From Mytilus californianus (Eukaryota; Mollusca; Bivalvia; Mytilida; Mytilidae), in contig NW_026262712.1 of the NCBI RefSeq assembly GCF_021869535.1, positions 48,218,884 to 48,282,883 of the forward strand: DNA of 64,000 nt, given 5' to 3'. Both the position numbers and the translations under genes were made by a program. Under the pieces are notes generated by a model. That model was not told the origin of the DNA. It did not search any database and was given only the letters and a program-made list of their open reading frames with translations. Shown here piece after piece: positions 52,867 through 61,831 of this stretch (position 1 is its first letter; every line of letters starts with the position of its first letter).

Positions 52867-53190
52867 TGCTGCGTTCACACGTAATTCGAATTCGATTCGC
52901 ATTAACTAATTCGAATTAGTTTAATTCGCATTCGAAACGTTTTACGTCCAAACGTAAATTCTAATTCGAATTGAAATGCGCGTCAAATTCGCTTTACTGT
53001 CCAAACGACGTTAACTTTTAATTTGTATTAACAAAAACGCATTTATAATGCGAATTGGATAATGCGATTTAGCCAATTCGAAACAATTCGAATTAAAAAA
53101 AGAAGAGTATGTGCACGCGATTAGCGAATTCGATTCGCATTCGATGCGAATTCAACTCGAATTAAAGGTACGTGTGAACGAGGCATTTGA
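52867..53190. mobile_element. MITE-like element rich in AATTCG
   Basis: The ends AATGCTGCGTTCACACGTA and (complement of the right end) AATGCCTCGTTCACACGTA are 19-bp inverted repeats with two mismatches. The interior is dense in ATTCGAATT, GAATTCG and ATGCGAATT words on both strands, so most of the element is self-complementary. No frame. I could not settle the target duplication. Confidence 0.7.
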
Positions 53191-53839
53191 AATCTAAAAT
53201 ATATGAAAAGGTTGGGGTAACACGACTCCAGCAGCACTCCCTATCAATTAGGTAACAACTTGATGCCATACTTACCCGGGTAAAACTTTTTCAGGCGCTC
53301 TCGTGACAGGCTATGCATGATATTAAAATGAAAAGGAAGCACATTTGTTTTAGAAAAATGTACAATACCCAGCTGATATCTGAAACTACAACATTTGTAT
53401 CAAGGCTGCATGCAGGTAAAAAAAGTAAACTTGTGACAGACAAGGCTTCCGTGCTCATACCGTCAAAACATACGCAATAACATTCCTTAAATCTGTTCCT
53501 TTAATTTTTTGTAACAGTGGTATTTTCCAAATTAAAAAAAAAATCATATTATGATCTATGCCAGGAAGTTACCATAATGCCATAGAAAGACATCTATAGA
53601 ATGCTTATTTTTGCGTTGCAGTATTTAGATATACATACATTGAACAACTCGATTATCAACTATTTGGTATATATATATGCACTCGCCGTTTGGAGTTGAA
53701 TCACAAAGTTAACAAAGTTCAAAATTATTTAATTTATCACATAAAGCACATAACATATCACATTTCTAACTAATTCATGAGATATTTTCCTAAGTTAAAT
53801 GTGCAATTGTGCCTATATCACGCACCCTAAGCCTTTGCG
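53191..53839. other. Unassigned internal sequence of the insertion
   Basis: No gene or repeat recognised. A T/A-rich stretch and a short TA run (about 53,670) are the only features. Confidence 0.4.
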
Positions 53840-53975
53840 AAAGACGAAGAGTTAGCACTTATGCTAATGAATATCCTTTATTCAAACGTCACTGATGAGT
53901 CTTGTATAGACGAAACGCGCGTCTGGCGTAGAAAATATTATAAGCCTGGTACCTTTGATAAGTATTTACTTTAGG
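53840..53975 (+). repeat. Dispersed hammerhead-bearing repeat
   Basis: The segment carries a hammerhead motif followed by GCCTGGTACCTTTGATAA. I recall this combination as a dispersed family in bivalve genomes, related to retrozymes or Penelope-type elements. The limits given are approximate, and only a single copy is present. Confidence 0.6.
53886..53929 (+). ncRNA. Type I hammerhead ribozyme motif
   Basis: All core parts are present and in order. Stem I is ACGTCA (53,886-53,891) with TGGCGT (53,924-53,929), six pairs including one G-U. The core box is CTGATGA (53,892-53,898). Stem II is GTCT (53,899-53,902) with AGAC (53,908-53,911) and a five-base loop. The second core box is GAAA (53,912-53,915). 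The minimal stem III runs from the last A through C, GCGC and GU to the cleavable C at 53,923. A stem III of two pairs is typical of the minimal hammerheads in retrozymes and Penelope-like elements, which often work as dimers, so a single copy may be weakly active. Cleavage would fall after 53,923. Confidence 0.8.
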
Positions 53976-54398
53976 CCTAATACAGTGCCATGTTCTGTGA
54001 GATGTCGATAGTTTGCAAGTATATTTCATTTGTCTACATGATTTATTTACTTATGCTTGATTTGTTCAGTACGGTATACATTTTGTCTTAAATCTACATT
54101 ATATCCTGTTTTATTTTAGAAAATGAACAATGTCGCTCTCATGAAAGAAATTTAAGCGTGCGTGACTTTGCAACACATAGACTCTTATGAATAAGTATCA
54201 CATAACTCTTTCAAATCCTACAATCAAAATACCAGGACCCTTCCTCATGCAGTGTATAACTAAGTTCGGGTACATGTATGCTTTGTTTATTAAATGCGAA
54301 GCAAACCTGAAAATTCTGTTTCAAAATTCAAACGACACGACCGTTTATATATACGACTGTTTATATATATAATTCTTAAGAAATAAGAGAAACATAAT
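53976..54398. other. Unassigned internal sequence of the insertion
   Basis: AT-rich with no recognised feature. A short 61-codon plus-strand frame (54,187-54,372) has no support. Confidence 0.4.
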
Positions 54399-54552
54399 AT
54401 CTTTGTAACTCGCAACCCGACCTTCGTAACTCGCAACTCGACCGTCGTAACTCGCAACTCGACCGTCGTAACTCGCAACTCGACTTGCGTAACTCGTAAC
54501 TCGACCTTCGTAACTCGCAACTCGACTTTCTTAACTCGCAACTTGCAACTCG
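54399..54552 (-). repeat. Right terminal 21-bp tandem repeat (inverted)
   Basis: About seven units in the opposite orientation to the left end, with full units at 54,419, 54,440, 54,461, 54,482, 54,503 and 54,524. The last holds a six-base local duplication (CTCGCAACTTGCAACTC). Two adjacent units are identical. The 97-codon minus-strand frame here is a by-product of the 21-bp period. Confidence 0.95.
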
Positions 54553-54568
54553 AAGATAAGAAACCCTC

Positions 54569-54577
54569 GTATCGCGC
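54569..54577 (+). repeat. Target site duplication, right copy
   Basis: GTATCGCGC, identical to the uninterrupted array units. Confidence 0.85.
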
Positions 54578-55475
54578 AGTCAATAGTAGAATGCATCAAT
54601 TAGTCACTAATTAAATATGTTTTTTTATTGGAAAGAACAATTTTTCTACAATGCCAGAGTCTTAAGATGCTCTTTGAATAAATGACACGAACATCTACAT
54701 AGAGTTACGCCCCCGCTAAACTTAAGTCTGCAGGTTTCAGCTCTGGAGTTCCCAGTGAAGACATTTTTTTGTATCTATTCATATACACACAATTGATTTA
54801 CAAAGTTAACAACATGAAACAAAATATGCAAATCTGAAGCACATCTCAACATTAAATCGTGTTCTGACTAATGCTGAACTGCAAATATATCAGATGAAAT
54901 CATTGGTCACTTGAAAAAAATCGCACTTGTTAACATAGGATTTTTTTTAGATATTATTTTTTTTTCTTTCGCTAAGATAGGATTGATGCTAAAATAGACA
55001 CAGTTGACCTTCATTCAATTTGGACACATATATTTTGGAAGTCTCACAATGCCACCATGAAATATAAACATGGTGATATACTTCAGTATAAAGTAAAAAA
55101 TCCAACTTACAATTTTAAGCAATATAATTCGTATGAAACGATACAATAATAAATTACCTACATAAAACGATAGGAATTAAATTTGAGGACAACTGATTAC
55201 AAAGGAGTAAAACAAGATTTACTTTTAAATTAGTAAACTTCTTGTCTTTTCTATTCTTTTCTTTGATCTTCTCTTGTGCTTTTTTCACTTTATTGTACAT
55301 GAAATAGCACATGTACTGCATGTTTAGATATATACATATACATATGTGCTTATGTGCATCTCAAAGAAGATGTGCATGGGTTTTACGTCAATAAGACAGC
55401 AACTTAGCGACGAAAATAAACATAAGACATCTATATGCATGTTTGACAGTATAAAAAAGGATATTGAAAAAAACG

Positions 55476-56085
55476 TCAATGAGACAACAATCTAGCGACA
55501 AAAATAGCTAAAGGACATCTATGTACAAGTTTGACAGTAAGATCAGAATTAGGGTTACGTCAAAGAGACAGTAACCCATCGTCAAAAATAACCAAAGGAC
55601 ATCTATATTCACGTTTGACGGCAATGTAACGAAACAGGGGGCAGTTAGTCACAGAAATATATGTAGGTATTCAAAAGTCATTTACTTTTTAGAAATTGAA
55701 ATTAAAGTTAAGTGAAGTTACATTTAATATACTAATCCTTCTTTTTTTCAAATCCGGCTGAGAGGAGAGAACATGGTATCTTACCGCTGCCCAAGGGGAA
55801 CCATTGATGAAAATAAGTTAAATTTCAGTATTTTAAGTTTCTTGCATACTCAAGAAAACTGCCAAGAGAAAAAAAAATAGCCATAATAACATACTCCAGC
55901 TTATTTTCTTCAGGGAAGTTTTTAGATGATGTAAATTTTTTTAATTTTAAATTGAAGTATATTTATATAATAGAAGATACTTTTAGTGTCCATTATGTGT
56001 TCTTGGAGAGCAGCTTTTTGTCTTCCTTTTCTTTCTTTTCTTTTTCCAATTGAATATTACAGTACTTTTGAGTACTTGGGAAACG
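55476..56085 (+). repeat. Array right-edge unit (partial, diverged)
   Basis: The landmark is recognisable at 55,476. The tRNA-like module is truncated (AATCCGGCTGAGAGGAGAGA then ACCATTG near 55,750-55,805). Homology fades but can be followed through CAGCTTATTTTCTTC and GGAGAGCAGCTTTTTGTC to about 56,085. Confidence 0.8.
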
Positions 56086-56087
56086 TC

Positions 56088-56216
56088 GAGACAACAATCT
56101 AGCGACAAAAATAACTAAAAAACATCTATGTTCAATTTTGACAGTTACATGAGAAATAGGGTTAACGTCAAAGAGACAGCAACACATCGCCAAAAAATAT
56201 TCAAAGGACATGTATA
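56088..56216 (+). repeat. Detached satellite fragment A
   Basis: GAGACAACAATCTAGCGACA and the following 110 bp repeat subrepeats 2 and 3 of the array unit. The fragment breaks at GGACATGTATA, where the next insertion begins. Confidence 0.85.
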
Positions 56217-56948
56217 CATGTATACATGTAAATATATAAAAAAATACAACAAAGGTATCAATCTCAATGCGAGATTGATTGATTGATTGTTGGTTGCTTA
56301 ACGTACAGTGGCAAATATTTCATGCATATTCAGGACGAGAACAAATTAACAATAAATAGCATAGGTAGGTTCTGTAATAGAGGCGTCTGGGATTAAGGTC
56401 GGAGAAATTTGGACTGCCACGGGAAATGAGGGTATATAGGATAGGGACCGAAATTTAGCCTTGCAACAGGTCACCTACGGACCCTCAAAGAGTTGTTGCA
56501 AGGGTTCTTAACGTGCAAAGAGCGTGGCATTCTCATCACACGAGGCATCGGATTTAATAGTCCCCATTCTGACCGGACGTGGCTGCAAATTTTTACATCC
56601 CGGACAGCCAAACGGACGCCCCACTTTAGCAAGGGTTTTACTGCCGGTAAGAGGAAGACCAATGGTGACCATACTTCTATTCCCCAGTCACCCTTGGGGG
56701 GCCTTATGCGAGAAGAAATAAACTTATATATGGCAACCATATAGACTTAGGACACCAAACATAGGGACCTAGGTACCAGGAGAATCAAATTATAATGTAC
56801 AGCGACATTGTGGCACTAAATAGGGCATTCAATGTACCAAAACTTAAAAAAAAATAGATCTAGAAGAACAGATCATAAGACAGATAAAATTACCTGTTAA
56901 GGATGCCAGTAACATACGTGTAAATGGATCCTTAACATGATTAATCTC
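56217..56948. mobile_element. 732-bp insertion in a satellite fragment
   Basis: The satellite sequence stops at GGACATGTATA (56,206-56,216) and resumes at GTATATTCACGTTTGACG (56,949). GTATA is present at both sides, a candidate 5-bp duplication. The inserted sequence includes GATTGATTGTTGGTTGCTTA, GTGGCAAATATTTCATGC and CGGACAGCCAAACGGACGCC, words I associate with a dispersed mollusc repeat. Overlapping frames on both strands (56,471-56,744) have no recognisable domain. The ends are not inverted repeats, so the class is open. Confidence 0.6.
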
Positions 56949-57020
56949 GTATATTCACGTTTGACGGCAACAAAACAGGGATGCAGTTAGGCACAGAATT
57001 ATATTTTTATAAAAGTCATT
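56949..57020 (+). repeat. Detached satellite fragment B
   Basis: TATTCACGTTTGACGGCAAC, AAACAGGG-GCAGTTAG and AAAAGTCATTT follow the array unit directly after fragment A. The two were continuous before the 732-bp insertion. Confidence 0.8.
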
Positions 57021-57026
57021 TTGGGG

Positions 57027-57662
57027 ATAAATTATATTGATTCACTCATAGGGTCTTTGCATCGGAAATAAACACATTTATTCTAAAACCAGTTGTTGGC
57101 GATACGGGTTATGTTCTTCACGTATATTTTATGATGGTATGGTACTAACCCCTAACGGGAGGTATTGTGTTTGATTTCAAGTCATATGATGAGTACATAA
57201 TCTATCGAACTGTTAATTTAGGTCTGAAGCTGGCATGTCAGTAACTGCTAGTAGTCCCTTGTTAATTTATGTTGATCATTGTCATTTTGGTTAGTTTTTC
57301 TGTTACCTATTCTAACACCAGACTCTTACTTCTTTTAATCTGTATAGGGATAGGTTTGAGATCTCACAAAACATGTTTAACTCCGCCGCATTTTTGCACC
57401 TATTTCAAGTCAGGAACCTTTGACATTTGGTAGTCTTATGTGTTTATTAATTTTGGTTCATTTATAAGTTTCGGAGTTAAGTTTAACGTCCTTTTTTGCT
57501 GAGCTAGTATACGTTATCATGGTTTAGGGGCCAGCTGAAGCCCGCTTCCGGGTGCGAAATTTTCTCGCTGTGTTGAAGACCCAAGCATTGGTGGCCTTGG
57601 GCTGTTTTCTGCTCTTTAGTCGGGTTGTTGTCTCTTTGACACATTCCTCGTTTTTTATTCTC
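57027..57662 (-). repeat. Dispersed repeat, GTGTCAAAGAGACAACAACC family, longest copy
   Basis: On the plus strand it reads GATTCACTCATAGGGTCTTT, CCAGTTGTTGGCGATACGGG, CCCCTAACGGGAGGTATTGT and later CATTTTTGCACC, TGTGTTGAAGACCCAAGC and GTTGTTGTCTCTTTGACACA. It extends the family well beyond the 13.4- and 50.4-kb copies and sits between satellite fragments B and C, so it is a second nested insertion. Confidence 0.75.
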
Positions 57663-57995
57663 AATTTTGCAGGTATTCAGTTACCTTTCAGAAATTGAAA
57701 TTAAAGTTAAGTTAAGTTACATTTTATATACTAAATATTGTTTTTGTTTCACCTCCGGCTGTGAGGCGAGAACATGATATAATTCTGCCCTAAGTAGCTC
57801 CACTTTTCCGCTGTGCCACAGGGACCAGTGACGAAAAAAAAGGTCAGCAACCTAGCCTAAAAGTAACAACAAGACATCTTTCAGCATGTTTGACAGTAAA
57901 AAAAATATTAGGTAAACGTTTGACAGTAAGATGAAAAATATGGTTTACGTCAACGAGACAACTATCCAGCGACAGAAATAAGCAAAGGACATTAT
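57663..57995 (+). repeat. Detached satellite fragment C with tRNA-like module
   Basis: GTATTCAGTTACCTTTCAG resumes the unit after fragment B. It passes through the T run and the tRNA-like module, then jumps to subrepeat copies (GGTCAGCAACCTAGCC, TTGACAGTAAGATG, GGTTTACGTCAACGAGACAA). This marks the right limit of satellite homology. Confidence 0.8.
57755..57826 (-). other. Diverged tRNA-like module outside the main array
   Basis: On the minus strand it begins GGTCCCTGTGGCACAGCGG and ends GCCTCACAGCCGG. TGGCACAGCGG fits the A-box consensus better than the array copies do. The middle has diverged while both ends are kept, which supports a tRNA-derived origin. Not a functional tRNA. Confidence 0.5.
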
Positions 57996-58059
57996 TGAAA
58001 TTATTTCATATGTGATATTCCTTGTAACAAGGAATTAATTTATATTATTGTTTTTCATT

Positions 58060-58258
58060 CCTTTCAAAGAGGGGCGAAAGATACCAAAGGGACATTCAAA
58101 CTCATAAGTCGAAAATAAACTGACAACGCCATGGCTAAAAAAGAAAAAGACAAACAGACAAACAATAGTACACAAAACACAACACAGAAAACCAAAGACT
58201 AAGCAACACGAACCCCACCAAAAACTGGGGGTGATCTCAGGTGCTACGGAAGGGTAAA
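58060..58258 (+). repeat. Dispersed repeat, GGCGAAAGATACCAAAGGGA family
   Basis: The words GGCGAAAGATACCAAAGGGA, ACTGACAACGCCATGGC, AACAATAGTACACAAAACAC and GGGGTGATCTCAGGTGC occur in this order, as in a very common bivalve repeat that I remember. A diverged opposite-strand copy lies at 60,940-61,150. Confidence 0.75.
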
Positions 58259-59064
58259 TGTTTCACTGTTTTTTTCCCGGTTGTTCTTCCACCAGACAGA
58301 TGAAATACCTTTGAATATTTCATTGTGTTTATCAGTACAACAGATACACTAAGTTGTTAACTCCTTTACCTCGTTAGGAACGATATTAATTCTGTTTTAA
58401 TTTCTTTATACGGAAGAAGTTTTGTAAATATCATATCATGCATATTTAACTTCAATTTCAATCATCAAACCTTGGCAGTATTGAAACTAGTTTATTAATC
58501 GTATTTGAAAGGGTAAATGAATGTATGCTATTCTAAAGAGAGAAACGGCATATTAACTAGTATAGAGATATTATGTTTTGCTACAAAGCTTCTCAAATTA
58601 TTCATAGAAGTAAATAGTAATAAATTGCTTATCAAATTATTAAACATTGTTTTTGTAGCCAAAGAATGTTGATACAATCCTTATGATATCAGATCAAAAA
58701 AGAGTTAACGACTTTAAGATGCAATGAGAATAACAATTTAATGATAAATAAAACACTTAGGTAGTCGACATAAAAACGGAACCGAGGATCAGGTATATTT
58801 CGTATTTTTTTTATTTAATCAACGTGTGGTTCGAATGATATCAGTTCTTCATTGTTCTCTTGCAAGTGAATTAATCGACCTTTTTGAATTCGTATTCATG
58901 TGACCTTCAATTTAATCCCTAGCTGGATATGGATAACGCCCGTATTCAGCTACTAAAAGGAAAAGAATGTCAACATTGAAAGTGAAACAGGGATGAACCA
59001 TTTAGAATCGATCCACAAAAAATCATTATTGTACAGGTGAAAACGATGATAAACACACTTTTAG
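58259..59064. other. AT-rich intergenic DNA
   Basis: No gene or repeat seen. Confidence 0.5.
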
Positions 59065-59200
59065 TTAGTTTCTCGTTTGAATTGTTTGACATCTGATTTT
59101 TTTATGTCGGGGCTTTTTGTAGCCGACTATACGGTATGGGGTTTTCTCGTTGTTGAAGGCCTTATGATGCCTATAGTTGCATAGATACACTTTATTATGA
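59065..59200 (-). repeat. GCCAATGAGACAAC-family internal fragment
   Basis: The plus strand reads TTTCTCGTTTGAATTGTTTG, GTAGCCGACTATACGGTATG and TTTCTCGTTGTTGAAGGCC, the complement of the middle of the dispersed family seen at 9,320. A minus-strand 100-codon frame covering it is not a gene. Confidence 0.65.
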
Positions 59201-59204
59201 ATGG

Positions 59205-60470
59205 AATGAAACCAAACATGGCATGAATGTTCCTTATGAGGTGCTGACCAAGTGTTGTTACTTTGTAGCTGATCCATCATCCAAGATGGCCGCCAGCGGG
59301 GGACTTCGTTTAGCATAGGAGTCCTTATGAGGTGCTGACCAAGTGTTGTAACTTTATAGGCGACCAATCATCCAAGATGACCGCCAGCGGGGGACTTCGT
59401 TTTACATAGGACCCTATGGACAATACATACATTGTACTACTATCTTCTTTTAGAGAACCACAGAATGGAATAAAAACAAAACATGGCATGAATGTTCCTT
59501 ATGACGTCCTGACCAAGTGTTGTTACTGTGAAGCCGATCCATCATCCAAGATGGCCACCAGAGAGGGACTTAATTTAACATAGCACCTAAGGGAAATACG
59601 TACAAATGTTATCTTTTAGAGAACTACTGAATGGAATGAAATAAAGCATGGCATGAATGTTCCTCAAGACGTGCTGACCAAGTGTTGTAACTTTGTAGGC
59701 GATCCATCATCCAAGATGGCCGCCAGCGGGGGACTTCGTTTAACAAAGGACCATATGGACAATACCTACAAATGCCTTCTTTTAGAGAACTACTGAATGA
59801 AATGAAACCAAACATGGCATGAATGTTCCTTATGAGGTGCTGACCAAGTGTTGTTACTTTTTAGGCGATCAAATATCCAAGATGGCCGCCAGTGGGGGAC
59901 TTCGTTTAACAAAGGAACCTATGGACAATACATACATTGTACAAATGTCTTTTTTTAGAGAATCAATTAATGGAATGAATTCAAACATGACATGAATGTT
60001 CCTTATGCGGTGCTCACTAAGTGTTGTTACTTTGAAGCCGATCCATCATCCAAGATGGCCGCCAGAGGGGGGGATTTCATTTAACATAGGACCCTATGGG
60101 AAATACATACAAATGTTATCTTTTAGAGAACCACTGAATGGAATGAATTCAAACATGACATGAATGTTCCTTATGAGGTGTTTCTTTGTAGGCAATCAAT
60201 CATCCAAGATGGCTACCAGCGGGGAACATATTTTAACAACGGACCCTATTGACAATACATACAAATGTCTTCTCTTAGAGAACCACTGAATGGAATGAAA
60301 CCAAACATGGCATGAATGTTCCTTATGAGGTGCTGACCAATCGTTTTTACTTTGTAGCAAATCCATCAACCAAGATGGCTGCCAACGGGGGATTTAGTTA
60401 AACAAATGACCCTATGGGAAATATATACAAATGTCTTCTTCTAGAAAACCACTTAATGATCTTGTAGGAG
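59205..60470 (+). repeat. ~165-bp tandem repeat, eight copies
   Basis: Eight copies of the word CCAAGATGGCCGCC (with variants) lie at about 59,281, 59,373, 59,546, 59,711, 59,878, 60,048, 60,205 and 60,371. Spacing is 157-173 bp except the first pair (92 bp, a partial unit). Units carry ACATGGCATGAATGTTCC, GGTGCTGACCAAGTGTTGTT and GGACCCTATGGACAATACAT-like words. Copies are moderately diverged, so this is an old array. Frames on the minus strand are by-products. Confidence 0.9.
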
Positions 60471-60939
60471 TTATTGTCCTTATAAAGTCATGTTCTACAA
60501 TTTCAATGAAGTTATTGGTAATTTCTGTAAACTTTACAAAAGTCTTCTGCTTTTAATTAAATTACGGGGCCAATATTTTACCAAATTTAGCCTCAATCAT
60601 TATTAAGGTATCTGTTATGATTTTAATCTATTTTTACTTGATTTCCAAAACCAAAGTAGAATCAGGGTGAGCGACACAGGCTCTTGAGAGCCTCTAGTTT
60701 TTATGAATATATTCGATTGACAAAAAATGTTCAGTTAACTCAAGGTACATAAAATCCGAGTAAAGCTGTTGAAGTCTCTCTTTCAAAGATTTATGGATGC
60801 CATTATGATTTAAATGACCGTTATGGAATATATAGGTTACTGAATACTATTATGTTCCAATTGTCAAAGCTACAATCCCGTCCACTTTTCCTTGATTGTG
60901 ATATTTTCAAATTACATTCATCTCCGAATTTGTATAAAC
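60471..60939. other. AT-rich intergenic DNA
   Basis: No gene seen. Confidence 0.5.
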
Positions 60940-61150
60940 CATGAGTAGCACGATTGGTGCTACATGGTGAAGCAGGAGATATTTACCATCCCGGTTAGTG
61001 ATAAGGTTCGTGTTCCTCAGTCTGTAGTTTTCAATGTAATGTTTTATATAAAGTTATTTGATTTTCATCGTTTTTGCCAGGTTTTGTCGGTTTCTCTTCG
61101 ACTCATGAATTTTTATTGTCATTGTGGTACCTTCCGCCTCTTTGTTTGGG
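60940..61150 (-). repeat. Diverged GGCGAAAGATACC-family copy (minus)
   Basis: The plus strand reads TGGTGAAGCAGGAGATATTT, GGTTCGTGTTCCTCAG, TAGTTTTCAATGTAATG and GGTACCTTCCGCCTCTTTG, the complement order of the 58,060 family. An 80-codon frame (60,964-61,206) over it is not a gene. Confidence 0.6.
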
Positions 61151-61831
61151 TCATAAATCAAAAACAGCTTAAACCGGTCAATATTGAACGTGATGGCAAT
61201 ACGTGATTAGGAATGAGCAGATCTTTATTCAATGTGTCTAAAACTTTTTGTTTTTCAGCTATGTATAATGGATAGTTATTCAAATATCATTTTATTGGAG
61301 ACTTCAGATGGCAGACTAGACAAATTTGATAGACATTTTGCACTGAATGTACTCATATTTTCAGTCTTGACAATCAAACATGTTACCGCTTTGAAGAGTA
61401 CAAAATCCGATTTTTCTAAAACAATAGTTTACATTATCGGTTAGTCGGCTAACTAATGTAAACACTTTGTCGTGCTCTGGAAATCAATTCAAAAATTGGT
61501 TGAAAAACTATTCCCGTGGAAACAACATTATAATTCAAGTCAAAGGATGGAGTTTGGACAACAGCGTAGACATAACTCAACAATATGATTATTATAGCAA
61601 TAACAAACAAATAAAAAGGGTATAACGTACAATTTAATCGCACAAAAGTCTTACACGCACTTGTTCAAACCAAAAGAAAAAAGAACAGTGCGTTTGCTGT
61701 TGGTTTCTAAATTTCTAACATTAACATTAGAAGTCAGGTTCTGGTAAATACTATACACTGAAGGAGAATTATGTTGGTCGTCAATACGACAGCAACAAAA
61801 GGACATAAAGTGTTACCAATATGTGTAGTTT
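61151..61831. other. AT-rich intergenic DNA
   Basis: No supported gene. The short frames at 61,232-61,643 have no recognisable domain. A GTCAATACGACAGCAAC word at about 61,780 echoes the satellite subrepeat. Confidence 0.45.

Larger units (their letters stand above)
49736..54568. mobile_element. Foldback/Mutator-like non-autonomous element, 4,833 bp
   Basis: Both ends are inverted arrays of a 21-bp repeat (core GAGTTGCGAGTTACGAAA): about 8.4 copies on the left and about 7 on the right. The outermost 20 bp also pair: GAGATTCACTTGTTGTCGAG against GAGGGTTTCTTATCTTCGAG (right end, complement), 13 of 20. The element is flanked by a 9-bp duplication with one mismatch, and the pre-insertion sequence is known exactly from the other units. 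Long inverted ends made of tandem subrepeats plus 9-bp duplications are the hallmark of Drosophila FB elements and related Mutator-like elements. Class is inferred from this architecture, since no transposase frame is present; all internal frames are under 100 codons. The interior carries older repeats listed separately. Confidence 0.85.
48639..55475 (+). repeat. Array unit 18, split by a 4.83-kb insertion
   Basis: The left part ends at GGATCGCGC (49,727-49,735) and the right part resumes with GTATCGCGCAGTCAA at 54,569. Without the insertion and one copy of the duplicated 9 bp, the unit would be 1,995 bp. The left part is close to internal units (with some private changes such as GGGACTAACTTTAGC, about 49,567). 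The right part is diverged and carries edge-type bases. Confidence 0.95.
13191..56085 (+). repeat. ~1,986-bp satellite (macrosatellite) array, ~19 copies
   Basis: A head-to-tail array with one landmark, TCAATGAGACAACAATCTAG, recurring at 14,873, 16,851, 18,832, 20,816, 22,801, 24,790, 26,781, 28,762, 30,748, 32,736, 34,721, 36,692, 38,678, 40,672, 42,666, 44,660, 46,648 and 48,639 (a close variant at 55,476). The spacing is 1,971-1,995 bp, mean about 1,986. Each unit holds, in order from the landmark: parts of an ~84-bp triplicated subrepeat, a T run, a tRNA-like module on the minus strand, a second T run, and about 1.4 kb of unique AT-rich sequence. Central units differ mostly by single bases and T-run length; both edge units are much more diverged. 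No unit encodes a credible protein. Removing the 4,842 bp added by the insertion gives about 38 kb of satellite. Confidence 0.97.

Noticed and set aside
13191..56085. Ribosomal DNA or histone cluster as explanation of the array
   Set aside because: I recognise no rRNA core sequence and no histone frame in the unit.
56471..56744. Overlapping frames of 65-89 codons on both strands
   Set aside because: They lie in a dispersed repeat inserted in satellite DNA. Frames open on both strands at once point to composition, not coding.
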